A stretch of 55,771 bases of DNA. Origin: JANQKX01 sp039028695. GTDB lineage: Bacteria > Pseudomonadota > Alphaproteobacteria > Kiloniellales > Kiloniellaceae. A program made the translations under genes and the position numbers. Positions 32,420 to 41,199 of this stretch are shown in pieces. Within the stretch, counting starts at the first letter, position 1; every line of letters starts with the position of its first letter. The notes beneath the pieces are model-generated. The model was not told the DNA's origin. It ran no database searches and worked only from the letters and a program-made list of their open reading frames with translations. The stretch lies in assembly GCA_039028695.1 (NCBI GenBank), contig JBCCHN010000023.1, positions 1-55,771 on the forward strand, in the 5' to 3' direction.

Positions 32420-33196
32420 ATGTCCTACGAACATATTATCGTCGAAACCCGCGACAGGGTCGGACTGATCACACTGAACCGGCCCAAGGCCCTCAATGCC
32501 CTTTGCACCCCTTTGACCATCGAGATGGGGCAAGCCCTTGACGCCTTCGAAGCTGATAGCGAGATCGGCTGTATCGTCATCACCGGTTCCGAGCGGGCCT
32601 TCGCCGCCGGTGCGGACATTAAGGAGATGCAGTCCAAGACCTACATGGAGGCTTATAAAGAGGACTTCATCACCGCCAGCTGGGAGCGGGTCTCGGCGTG
32701 TCGCAAACCGGTGATCGCGGCGGTCGCGGGCTATGCCCTGGGTGGCGGTTGCGAGTTGGCTATGATGTGCGATTTTATCATCGCCGCGGACACGGCCCAA
32801 TTCGGCCAGCCTGAGATTACCTTAGGGGTTATTCCGGGGGCCGGCGGCAGCCAGCGCCTGACCCGTTTCGTGGGCAAGTCCAAGGCCATGGATATGTGCC
32901 TGACGGGCCGTATGATGGACGCCGCCGAAGCCGAACGGGCGGGCTTGGTCAGCCGAGTGGTCTCCGCCGACGACCTGATGGACGAGGCTATGAAGGCAGC
33001 CGGCAAGATTGCCGCCATGTCTCAGCCCATCGCGAACATGACCAAGGAAGTGGTCAACCGGTCCTATGAAACCACGCTGAAAGAAGGGCTGCTATTTGAG
33101 CGCCGTATGTTCCACTCCACCTTTGCCACGGAGGATCAAAAGGAAGGCATGGCTGCCTTTGTGGAAAAACGGAAACCTCAGTGGAATAATAGATAG
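32420..33196 (+). CDS. Enoyl-CoA hydratase
   Basis: The 258-residue crotonase-fold protein has the oxyanion-hole segments AFAAGADIKEM and AGYALGGGCELAMMCD (first catalytic glutamate) and PEITLGVIPGAGGSQRL (second glutamate), so it should hydrate trans-2-enoyl-CoA. This matches short-chain enoyl-CoA hydratases (EchA/Ech). ATG 32420 has AAGGA eight bases upstream and starts the conserved region; ATGs at 32393 and 32402 have no such site. It is apart from the beta-oxidation block at 13080-20676, so it is probably a separate short-chain or amino-acid-derived enoyl-CoA enzyme. Confidence 0.92.
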   Translation: MSYEHIIVETRDRVGLITLNRPKALNALCTPLTIEMGQALDAFEADSEIGCIVITGSERAFAAGADIKEMQSKTYMEAYKEDFITASWERVSACRKPVIAAVAGYALGGGCELAMMCDFIIAADTAQFGQPEITLGVIPGAGGSQRLTRFVGKSKAMDMCLTGRMMDAAEAERAGLVSRVVSADDLMDEAMKAAGKIAAMSQPIANMTKEVVNRSYETTLKEGLLFERRMFHSTFATEDQKEGMAAFVEKRKPQWNNR

Positions 33197-33368
33197 ATAG
33201 GGGGTTCAAGTGTCGTATTGAGCAAAAGGGAAAAGGGCTGGTTTTTGGACGATTAAAGATCTTTTCATCCTATTTTCGATATAAATGGAGGACTGTGCCG
33301 GGGACTGAAATCACCGGTTCTGCCGTGTGGCATCAAAGCAACAATTTTAGACCTTGAAAAAAGGGCCG

Positions 33369-33893
33369 ATGATGGAATTTCACCAGGAATTTACCCAGGT
33401 CGCTCTGGCGCTCTTTATCCTCCTTCTGGTGTGTGCGGCCATTTTCGACACCTTGAAGTTTATTATTCCCAACATGGTCTGTGTAGCTTTGGTTGTCTTG
33501 TTCTTTGCCACGGCCGCGTTGGCGCCCGGAAAGGTCGATTGGGTGTCTCATCTGGCGGCGGCGGGTCTGGTGCTCGTGGTGGGCTTTGGCATCTACTTGG
33601 GCAATTTCATGGGCGCGGGGGATATCAAACTGCTGACGGCGGTGGCTTTGTGGGCCGGCCTAAGTGAGTTGCCCATGATCCTGGCCTATATCGGACTATT
33701 CGGCGGCGCATTGGCAATTTTCCTGATGTTTGCCCGGCGCTTCACTTTCATGGTGTTGGTGAACCTGCCGAAAACCGAATCCCTCCATCTTCCCAAGGTG
33801 CTGCTCAAGGGTGAGGCCATTCCCTACGGGGTCGGCATCGCCATTGGTGCTATCTGGTTGAGCGGTCTATTGCCCCTTTTTGCGATCTCCTAG
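33369..33893 (+). CDS. cpaA: CpaA/TadV-type A24 prepilin peptidase
   Basis: The 174-residue polytopic membrane protein has the two aspartates of A24 peptidases, Asp27 in IFDTLKFIIPN and Asp85 in MGAGDIKLL. It lacks the long N-terminal methylase-like domain of PilD, so it belongs to the short CpaA/TadV class that processes Flp-type prepilins. ATG 33369 or 33372 follows a GGG-rich ribosome site; the TTG at 33354 is an unlikely start. No other tad/cpa gene is in the window. A promoter-like GATATAAAT lies near 33277-33287. Confidence 0.82.
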   Translation: MMEFHQEFTQVALALFILLLVCAAIFDTLKFIIPNMVCVALVVLFFATAALAPGKVDWVSHLAAAGLVLVVGFGIYLGNFMGAGDIKLLTAVALWAGLSELPMILAYIGLFGGALAIFLMFARRFTFMVLVNLPKTESLHLPKVLLKGEAIPYGVGIAIGAIWLSGLLPLFAIS

Positions 33894-34382
33894 GTCCGCT
33901 ATCCCCTAGGCTCGGTAGGGAGCGAGCGCTGCCAATTTTTCAAAGGCAGAACTTTGCAGCAATATCGTTCATCTTAGAGCGCCGATATTCACGCGTTGGT
34001 TTGTCATGAAATTACTTGCCGTAATGGCGAGTGCACCTTATTTTTTCAAAAAATTTCCAGCCGGGTATTCAGAATAAAAGTGTAAGACGACCGGTAAGAT
34101 ATTATTTTTAGTTTGTTTTTTATGGCTTCTGAACTTTTTGGTTTTGTCGTTATTCGTGAATGTGCTGATTGCCGGGGCAATAGAGACGGTGATCGTTAAA
34201 ATTAAATTCCGATGCGTCGAATCATTACCAAAGAGTATAAAGCATTTAATAAAATGAAACATGATCACTCTATATAGTTTTAGACTTGGTTCTTTCTAAA
34301 ATTCGCCGTTTTTCTGGTATTTGGTTTTGACTGGCATTCAAAGAGCCCCGTGGGGCCGGAAACCTAGGTAGGAGTTTATCCA
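33894..34382. other. AT-rich gap upstream of the adhesin gene
   Basis: This 489-base stretch holds no credible gene on either strand. A weak hairpin GCTCG/CGAGC (33910-33927) after cpaA, with a T-run 12 bases on, may be a terminator. From about 34020 to 34330 it is strongly AT-rich, including the palindrome ATTTTTTCAAAAAAT near 34038, which suits a regulated promoter for the large secreted protein. TAGGAG sits 6-8 bases before ATG 34383. Confidence 0.5.
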
Positions 34383-37300
34383 ATGGCCGAAAGTATAGGG
34401 TCGAACGCGGGATCTGGCGGTTTAGCCGATGTCCAGGAAAACATGGGGGCCGGCGATGTTCAGGTGGCTCAGGCGGTAGAGCAAGGAGCGGAGTCGGGCG
34501 AGGCGCTTGAAAGTGGCAACGCCGCACAGGCCGCATCGAGTGAAGCGGGACTAAATCCGGTTCCTGTCTTTCGGCCGGCGCCCGGCGAAAGCCAGACTAT
34601 TTCCGCCGAAGCGGGCCAGCGTTACATTATCAATTTTGATCCCGCGGCCGCCCAGGTCAGCCTTGAGGACGACCAACTTGTTCTGAATTTCAACGATGGC
34701 GGCCAAATCTTTTTTTCCGATTTAGGCAATCTGGGTGATGGGCCGGATTCGGTTTTTGAGATGGCCGGAGTGGATGTCCCCATGGCGGGGCTGATCAATC
34801 AAGCCGCCGGACCGGTGGATCAGGGCGCACCCGAAGCCCAGAGCTTGGAGACCGCTGCCGGTGCTGAAGATGTTGTGCTCAGTCAAGGCGGGTCGACAGG
34901 GCCTGGCGGCCCCACTGACGTCATCAGTCTGTTGCAGGGTCAAGGCGTGCTTGACCCCACTGCCCTTTCGTTCCGTCTGATCGAGCTTCCCGAGGGCGGC
35001 GTTGCACCGGTGAGCGATGACGGCAACCTGATCGTAGGGATTACCGTCGACGTTCCTCCCGGCGATGGCCCGCCAAGCGATAATCCGACCTTTATCTCGG
35101 GCCAATTCGACGGCGGTTTCGAAGATTCGGCGCCCAATCAGCATTTGGGTGATAAATCTCAAATCTTCATGCAGCTGACGGTGGACTTCGATCCGGCCGG
35201 CGGAGAGGAACTGCAAAGCATTACCATCGGCGATATCCCTGAAGGGGCGCAAGTTTTCGTCGGAAGCCCGGCTGAATTGGTGGCTTTGACCGACGGGTCC
35301 TTGACCGTTTCGGCGAACGACTTTGACAAGATCTTCATCAGTCCGCCGCCCGATAGCGACGGCGACCTGGCGCTCACAATCGTTGGCCAAGTGAGCCAAG
35401 GTTTCGCTGAATTCGATTTGCCGGCAGTTTTGGTGACGGCGGTGGTGGACGCGGTTGCCGATCAGCCGGTGCTGGCCACCAGCATCGATAGCGAATCTGA
35501 AACGCCTGAGCTTACGATCTCAGCCCAATTCGGTGACCTGGATGGCTCGGAAAGCCACAGCATCGAAATCACCGGTGTGCCCCGGGATTGGATCCTGGAA
35601 GAGAGTGCTTTTGGCGATGACAACGCCGTGCTGGTAGACGGCGATCCGGGCTCTAACTTTGTCACCTATGTGATCACAGTTGCGGGGGGCAGCTTCGACG
35701 GAACGCTGAGTTTCGACCCCAATGGCTGGACAAGCACAACATTGGCGGACGGCTCGCCAAATTTGGATGGCGCGGCTGAGATCATCGTGGTGGCCAAGGC
35801 AGCCGAGACTCCCACTGACGAGGGAGAATTGACCACGCTCAATAATGTTTCCACGGTCAATGCGACGGAGACCTTTGGCGGCGGGACCACCAGAGGCGGA
35901 CCGGATGATGATCCACCCGATGTGGCAGCTCCGGAGGTGACCGTGACCGTTGGCGGAGATGGTACTTTCAAAGAGGATCAGTCCAATAGCGTTCGCATTT
36001 CAGCGCAAACCGGCGCGGCTTCGGACGAACTGACCGAAGTGGAACTGACCGGCCTTGGTGACGGTTGGACGCTTGGTGCCAACGATTTGGCCGACATACT
36101 CGCCCTTGATGGGGTTCAGTCCGCCACCTTTGTCGGCGGGACTTTGACCATTACATTTGCAGAAGATGTCAGTGACTTTGCTTTTGATGTGAACCTAACG
36201 CCGCCCAGTGACGAGGACTTGGATCTGAGCGGGGTAACCCTAAGCGCCACGGCACGGGACGGTGCCGATAGCAACCAGACGGCGACAGCAACGGTTACTG
36301 CGGATGATCTTGTCGTTGATGCGGTGCTAGACCAATTCGCCGATGTGGAGAACAGCGGCACGGTCGTGGTTCATGAGTCCCATCAGGTGCAATTTGTAAA
36401 TCTGGGCCTAAGCCTTTCTCTGGAAGATACGGGTAATCCGGGCCAGGCGCCAGGCCCCGACGAGGACGGCTCGGAAAGCCAGGGTGTGACCCTGACTCTG
36501 AGCGACCCACTACCCCATGGGGCAGAAATTCTCACCAGCCAAGGCTCCGGAACGGTAACGGGTGGGCCTCTGGTCTTTACTGTGACGGGTGACAATCTGG
36601 CTGATGCGGTTGCCGGGTTGCAGGTGAAGGTTCCCGCTGGATTTGATGGTTGGATCAAGGGCACCCTCTCCACGGTGAGCGCGGAGGCGAACACGCCGGA
36701 CGCGGTTCCGGGCAGTGCGACCGGCGGTGATCTGGAAACCGATACCACGGATAACGTCATGACCGATCAAACGACCTTTATGGTCGATGTGGTCGACACT
36801 GACGTTTCGCCACCCGAGGTCTTTGTGAACAAGAAGTATCTCTGCATTCACGAAGACGAGCAAGAATACTTCCGTATCGATATCAGCGCTGACGATGGCG
36901 ATGTGATTTCCCAGGTCTCCATTCAGAACCTGCCCAGTGGGGTGGATGGCTGGAGCGTCTGGGTCGGGGACGGGGTCTTAGATGGCTCCTTCAACTTTGC
37001 GACCGGCATCTATACCCCACCGCCAGGGCTTGATGAGTTGTCGCTGCGGGTCTTTTTGACGCCGCCGCCGGACAGCGACCGGGATGTTGCCACCGATGTG
37101 GGCGCGGACATTCAAATTACCGCCACCGCGAGCGATGGAGCCAATAGTGCGGAAAGCGATCCTGTCACGGTGGATGTGGACGTGGACGCGGTGGCCGGGC
37201 AGATTCTGGCCTGTGACATTTGGGTTTATGACGATGCCAGTGATGGGGATAAGGGCTTCTCGATCCACGAGCAGGGATCTGTGCGGGTCAAAGCCTCCTT

Positions 37301-38504
37301 TACCGAATTCCAGGACGCTTCGGAGGTCCACAGCATCACCATCGACATCCCAGAGGGCTTCCATGTGGACCCGGCCAGTCTTACCAATCAAGGCGGTGTC
37401 ACGGCCACGATCGTGGGTGGACAGGTGTTACTGTCCGTGCCCACGGGTACGCATGGCGTGGAACATGTGGATTACCGCTTTGATGTTAGCGCAAATCCCG
37501 GCGCGAAAAGCGGGATCTTCAAGGCGACCTTTGCCACCGAGGAAACCCTGACCGACGTGGATTGCTGCATCCAAAACAACGCCTATTCAGGTTCACTGTC
37601 TAAACATGTGGATGTGATCGAGTCGGCCAGTCAGGTTTCCGCGCAACAGCTGTCCACCAAGATTCAGGCCGATACGGGTGGTTCGGAACAGCTGGTGCGT
37701 TATACTTTCGAGAACAACGGCAATGTATTTTCCGCCCTGGTTTTGTTGGATGAAAATGGCCAGCAAGATCCGACGGTGGTGAATTTGCCCTTTCAGATCG
37801 ACTATTCGATTGATTCGAAAGTGTCCCTAGAACACGTCGCTACGCTGGCCGGTGACCTCGGCCAAGAAAACTCCCTTGAAGCGGCCTTGATCACCGCCCT
37901 TGAAGTGGGCGAGCCGGGTCAGGAGGTGGCGGTTGCAGATATGGGAACTGGCTTGAGGGTGGGAAGCCCCTCGGCAGGTCAAGACAACTTGGTCGAGCGC
38001 GAGGCCGTTGACTTGAACGATCCAGCGGACAACGGAGATAGCTATTCCACCGCCATATCGGAGCCCTGGGCGACACGCGATGTATCCCAATCCGATAATG
38101 CGACGGGCACCGGGGGCGATGCGCTATCCCGCCTGGTTTGGAATGGTGGGTCAGCCGAGGGCGGCAGCGGCATTGATGTTTTGGAAGTGAGCCGGGACCT
38201 GGATTTGACCGACGTTGCCGATGGGGCCATCGGCCACGTAGAGGTCCTGAAGCTTGACGAAAGCAAGGCCATCACTTTGACCCTTAACGAAGATGACGTG
38301 CTTGAGACGACAGATACGGTCAGTTCACCCCTGCATGTGCTGGGTAGTGGAAATGACACGGTTAAGCTCGAATCCAGCGCAGGAAGTTGGAGTGCGTCTG
38401 ATTCAGGGCAAAACAATCCCAGCTATTTCGGATGGGTCGAGTACACCCACTCCTCGGGCGCCAAGGTTCTGATTGACCCGGATGTGGCAGTTCAGATCGC
38501 GTGA
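34383..38504 (+). CDS. Large type-I-secreted adhesin-like repeat protein
   Basis: The 1373-residue, highly acidic protein has no signal peptide. The first 230 residues include a conserved entry domain (PAPGESQTISAEAGQRYIINF at about 66). A run of cadherin/VCBS-like beta domains follows, repeating elements such as DLDGSESHSIEITGVP (about 386), PEVTVTVGGDGTF (about 517), PPSDEDLDLSG, PPEVFVNKK (about 810) and PPPDSDRDV. Near 1262 is one RTX-like GGSGIDVLE, and the last 110 residues (LDLTD..., LTLNEDDVLETTD, LHVLGSGNDTVKL) match the C-terminal secretion domain seen in RTX/LapA-like adhesins. Most likely a surface adhesin or biofilm protein exported by a type I system. No ABC exporter is nearby. 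A terminator follows at 38510. Confidence 0.78.
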   Translation: MAESIGSNAGSGGLADVQENMGAGDVQVAQAVEQGAESGEALESGNAAQAASSEAGLNPVPVFRPAPGESQTISAEAGQRYIINFDPAAAQVSLEDDQLVLNFNDGGQIFFSDLGNLGDGPDSVFEMAGVDVPMAGLINQAAGPVDQGAPEAQSLETAAGAEDVVLSQGGSTGPGGPTDVISLLQGQGVLDPTALSFRLIELPEGGVAPVSDDGNLIVGITVDVPPGDGPPSDNPTFISGQFDGGFEDSAPNQHLGDKSQIFMQLTVDFDPAGGEELQSITIGDIPEGAQVFVGSPAELVALTDGSLTVSANDFDKIFISPPPDSDGDLALTIVGQVSQGFAEFDLPAVLVTAVVDAVADQPVLATSIDSESETPELTISAQFGDLDGSESHSIEITGVPRDWILEESAFGDDNAVLVDGDPGSNFVTYVITVAGGSFDGTLSFDPNGWTSTTLADGSPNLDGAAEIIVVAKAAETPTDEGELTTLNNVSTVNATETFGGGTTRGGPDDDPPDVAAPEVTVTVGGDGTFKEDQSNSVRISAQTGAASDELTEVELTGLGDGWTLGANDLADILALDGVQSATFVGGTLTITFAEDVSDFAFDVNLTPPSDEDLDLSGVTLSATARDGADSNQTATATVTADDLVVDAVLDQFADVENSGTVVVHESHQVQFVNLGLSLSLEDTGNPGQAPGPDEDGSESQGVTLTLSDPLPHGAEILTSQGSGTVTGGPLVFTVTGDNLADAVAGLQVKVPAGFDGWIKGTLSTVSAEANTPDAVPGSATGGDLETDTTDNVMTDQTTFMVDVVDTDVSPPEVFVNKKYLCIHEDEQEYFRIDISADDGDVISQVSIQNLPSGVDGWSVWVGDGVLDGSFNFATGIYTPPPGLDELSLRVFLTPPPDSDRDVATDVGADIQITATASDGANSAESDPVTVDVDVDAVAGQILACDIWVYDDASDGDKGFSIHEQGSVRVKASFTEFQDASEVHSITIDIPEGFHVDPASLTNQGGVTATIVGGQVLLSVPTGTHGVEHVDYRFDVSANPGAKSGIFKATFATEETLTDVDCCIQNNAYSGSLSKHVDVIESASQVSAQQLSTKIQADTGGSEQLVRYTFENNGNVFSALVLLDENGQQDPTVVNLPFQIDYSIDSKVSLEHVATLAGDLGQENSLEAALITALEVGEPGQEVAVADMGTGLRVGSPSAGQDNLVEREAVDLNDPADNGDSYSTAISEPWATRDVSQSDNATGTGGDALSRLVWNGGSAEGGSGIDVLEVSRDLDLTDVADGAIGHVEVLKLDESKAITLTLNEDDVLETTDTVSSPLHVLGSGNDTVKLESSAGSWSASDSGQNNPSYFGWVEYTHSSGAKVLIDPDVAVQIA

Positions 38505-38509
38505 GGCGA

Positions 38510-38542
38510 CAACGGGGATTTCGTCGCGCCGTTGGTTTTTTT
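38510..38542 (+). terminator. Rho-independent terminator after the adhesin gene
   Basis: CAACGG (38510-38515) pairs with CCGTTG (38529-38534), followed by G and seven T residues. It begins six bases after the adhesin stop and ends two bases before GTG 38545 of the kinase gene, so kinase transcription would need read-through or an internal promoter. Confidence 0.6.
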
Positions 38543-38544
38543 GA

Positions 38545-40263
38545 GTGAGCTTTGGACCGATGAAAAGTGGGCACGAGAGGCCAGATTTTCAGGAGGACAT
38601 AATCGCCGAACCGGACCTTGGTGTTCGAAAAGCGGCCCGGCCCGGCCTTGCCAAGCTGGACCGGAGCAAGCTGGTGGTGCCCGTTCTGGTCATTTTGCTT
38701 ATCTGCTTTTTGTCGATCATTGGCTTTGTCTGGAGCGGTACCCGAAGTTTAAACCGGGAGGCCGTGACCGCCGACCGCCAATTGGTCGGTTCCATGCTGA
38801 CCATCCAGTGGAACAGTTTGCAAGGCGTCATAGATTTTGCCGTGGACCAAGCCGGTGGTTATGTGGGCTTACCGGGTAAAATCGATGAAGGCTGGGCCAC
38901 GCTTACGCTTGGCGAGAGCCTGCATCGGGATTTTGCCATCGCTTCGGCTTGGCTGTTGCCGCATGATGGGGCAGAGAGCCGGGGGTTCTTGCAGGGTCAA
39001 GTTACGGATGTGTCCTTCGCACAGCTGTTTTCCCCCGAATTGGAAGACTGGATTTCCGAGAGTTTGTCCCCCGTCGGCGAGGAGGGTAAACCGCGCACCG
39101 GCCCGGTGAGAACCTTTGCCCGCATGGGGGATGACATTCAATTTTTGATAGCGCAGCGTGTCGCCCTGTCCGATGCTCAGTCGAACGCGGTTGAGACATA
39201 CGGCCCGATACTGGTTCTTACCTTGCCATTGGCGGATAGTTTTCCCCTGCGTGATCCCTTGAGTAGAGCATTGGAAAATTTGAGTGCCGATGTTGGCCTG
39301 GTTCCGGAGGGACACGCGTCGGTCCCCTTGTTTGGCTTTGATGGCCACACGCTTGGCCATTTGCAATGGACCTTTGAGCCGCCAGGCGATCGATTTTTGC
39401 GGCCGCTTTCGCCGCTAATCGGGATCGGTTTGATAGCCATTGCCTATTTTTTGCTGCAGTTTATCCGCGGGGCCGATCTCTTCATGGAACGGCAGGCTTC
39501 GCTGACCAAGGCCTTGCAACATGAGCAGAACTTGCGCGCCATGAAGTCGCGCTTTATTTCCATGGTTTCCCACGAGTTGCGCACCCCCTTAGCGGCCATT
39601 CGGGCAGCCACAGAGCTGTTGGAGCGCTATGGAGAGCGAATGACGGAAAAGGATCGTGAAGACGAGTACCGGGCGATCCATAAGGGCGTGGATGCCCTAA
39701 GCAAGCTGGTGGACAACGTTCTGGTCTTGGCCAAATCCGATTGGGTGGAAACCGGGTCCGCGGCCGAGGATATCGAGATGGCCGCCTTTGTCCGTTTGGT
39801 TTGGGATGAAACCGTTGGACCCTTCTATGAAGATCATCGATTGGATGTGAATGAGGAGGGGGATGTGGGATTTTATCGAGGCGATCCGGTGTATTTGCGG
39901 GCACTCTTGTCGAACCTTTACCAGAACGCCGTGAAGTATTCACGCGGCGGCGACAAGGTTGAGGTTTTGCTGAGCTATGAGCCGGGCTCCTTGACCTTAC
40001 AAGTACGCGACCACGGCATGGGCATCCCTGAGGAAGCGGCATCGATCGTATTTGAGCCCTTTCGGCGGGCCAAGAATGCCGAATCCATGACGGGCTCGGG
40101 ATTGGGATTGGCGGTGGCCCGATCGGCGGTCAAATCCATGGGCGGCGAGATTTCCTTTAAAAGCGCGCTTGGTGAGGGCACCACCTTTACAATTGTGCTG
40201 CCCCGACCGTCAGCAGAGCAGGAAGCGAACGCTGGCCGCGATTTGACAGAGAGTGCTGCTTAG
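38545..40263 (+). CDS. Membrane-bound sensor histidine kinase
   Basis: The 572-residue kinase has two membrane helices (44-63 and 290-307) around a periplasmic sensor of about 225 residues that I cannot assign. The H-box is SHELRTPLAA with His343, followed by the ATPase domain: N-box LLSNLYQNAVKYSRGG, G1 DHGMGIP and G2 GSGLGLAVA. There is no clear HAMP domain. GTG 38545 lies directly after the terminator T-run; ATG 38560 is the alternative start and may be correct, shortening the protein by five residues. Its partner response regulator follows 129 bases on. It is next to the adhesin gene, so control of surface attachment is plausible, which is inference. Confidence 0.87.
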   Translation: MSFGPMKSGHERPDFQEDIIAEPDLGVRKAARPGLAKLDRSKLVVPVLVILLICFLSIIGFVWSGTRSLNREAVTADRQLVGSMLTIQWNSLQGVIDFAVDQAGGYVGLPGKIDEGWATLTLGESLHRDFAIASAWLLPHDGAESRGFLQGQVTDVSFAQLFSPELEDWISESLSPVGEEGKPRTGPVRTFARMGDDIQFLIAQRVALSDAQSNAVETYGPILVLTLPLADSFPLRDPLSRALENLSADVGLVPEGHASVPLFGFDGHTLGHLQWTFEPPGDRFLRPLSPLIGIGLIAIAYFLLQFIRGADLFMERQASLTKALQHEQNLRAMKSRFISMVSHELRTPLAAIRAATELLERYGERMTEKDREDEYRAIHKGVDALSKLVDNVLVLAKSDWVETGSAAEDIEMAAFVRLVWDETVGPFYEDHRLDVNEEGDVGFYRGDPVYLRALLSNLYQNAVKYSRGGDKVEVLLSYEPGSLTLQVRDHGMGIPEEAASIVFEPFRRAKNAESMTGSGLGLAVARSAVKSMGGEISFKSALGEGTTFTIVLPRPSAEQEANAGRDLTESAA

Positions 40264-40392
40264 GGAAAGGTCGCTCTGCGTGTAGCGATCGGACTGATCA
40301 GGTTGCGTGATCGCCCAGAAGATTGCATCCTGCCAGCCGTGCCCCAATCGGGGCAGATCATGCCTTTCTGGAGAGGGGAGCCAGAAAAGTCC

Positions 40393-41130
40393 ATGACTAA
40401 AATTCTCGTTGTTGAGGACGACGACCTCATTCGCGAGCGCTTAGGCAAAGCCTTGGGCTACGAGGGCTATGAGGTAACCTTGGCCGAGAACGGCCTGGCA
40501 GCCTTGGCCTGTATGGATCTGGATTTGCCCGATCTTGTCATCGCCGATGTTTTGATGCCGGAGATGGGCGGCGCCGATTTTGTGGCCAACCTGCGGTCAA
40601 GGGCCGAGACCCGCGTCATCCCGATCATCATGGTGACGGCTTTGTCCGAGCGCTTGTCCCAGCGGGAATTCATGGAGCTGGGCGTGGATGACTATCTGAC
40701 CAAGCCCTTCCATATGGAAGAGTTGTTGCGGGCGGTTCGAACGCAACTCCGGAAGATGCAGTGGTGGGAGGAGGATCATCGTCCTGTGCGGGACGCGCGG
40801 ATGCTGGCCTTTGCGAATTGGCGCCTGGATGTGGAGCGACGCAATCTGGAAAATGAAAATGGTGACCATCGAGCCTTGACCAACTCCGAGCTTAAGGTGC
40901 TCTTAGCCTTCCTGCACAACGCCAATCGGGTGCTCAGCCGAGACGCCTTGGTCGAGCATTTGGGTCGGCAAAAAGCGGCGCCAGGAGACCGAGGCATTGA
41001 TGTCCTCATAGGGCGTCTGCGCCGCAAGATCGAGATCAATGTCAAGCATCCGAAAATCATCGAAACCATCCGCAGCGGCGGCTATATATTCAACGGCGAA
41101 GTTCGAGTTTTTTCTGAGCGGGAAGAATGA
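40393..41130 (+). CDS. OmpR-family response regulator
   Basis: The 245-residue protein has a receiver domain (MTKILVVEDDD at the start, phospho-acceptor Asp52 in VIADVLMPEMGG, signalling residues in MVTALSE and the lysine in DDYLTKPF) and a C-terminal winged helix (ALTNSELKVLLAFLHN, then DRGIDVLIGRLRRKIE and IETIRSGGYIF). It is typical of OmpR/PhoB regulators. ATG 40393 begins the conserved domain and has GAGAGGGG upstream; an ORF extension to 40303 is unlikely. It pairs with the kinase at 38545. Confidence 0.9.
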   Translation: MTKILVVEDDDLIRERLGKALGYEGYEVTLAENGLAALACMDLDLPDLVIADVLMPEMGGADFVANLRSRAETRVIPIIMVTALSERLSQREFMELGVDDYLTKPFHMEELLRAVRTQLRKMQWWEEDHRPVRDARMLAFANWRLDVERRNLENENGDHRALTNSELKVLLAFLHNANRVLSRDALVEHLGRQKAAPGDRGIDVLIGRLRRKIEINVKHPKIIETIRSGGYIFNGEVRVFSEREE

Positions 41131-41199
41131 CAATTGGTGAATGCAAGCGGACCAATAGAATTTTAAGTTGAAAAATCAAAAAAATGGTAGGGCGTAAAA

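Noticed and set aside
34121..34198. A 25-codon frame in the AT-rich gap before the adhesin
   Set aside because: No ribosome site of note, AT-rich context and no family resemblance; chance frame.
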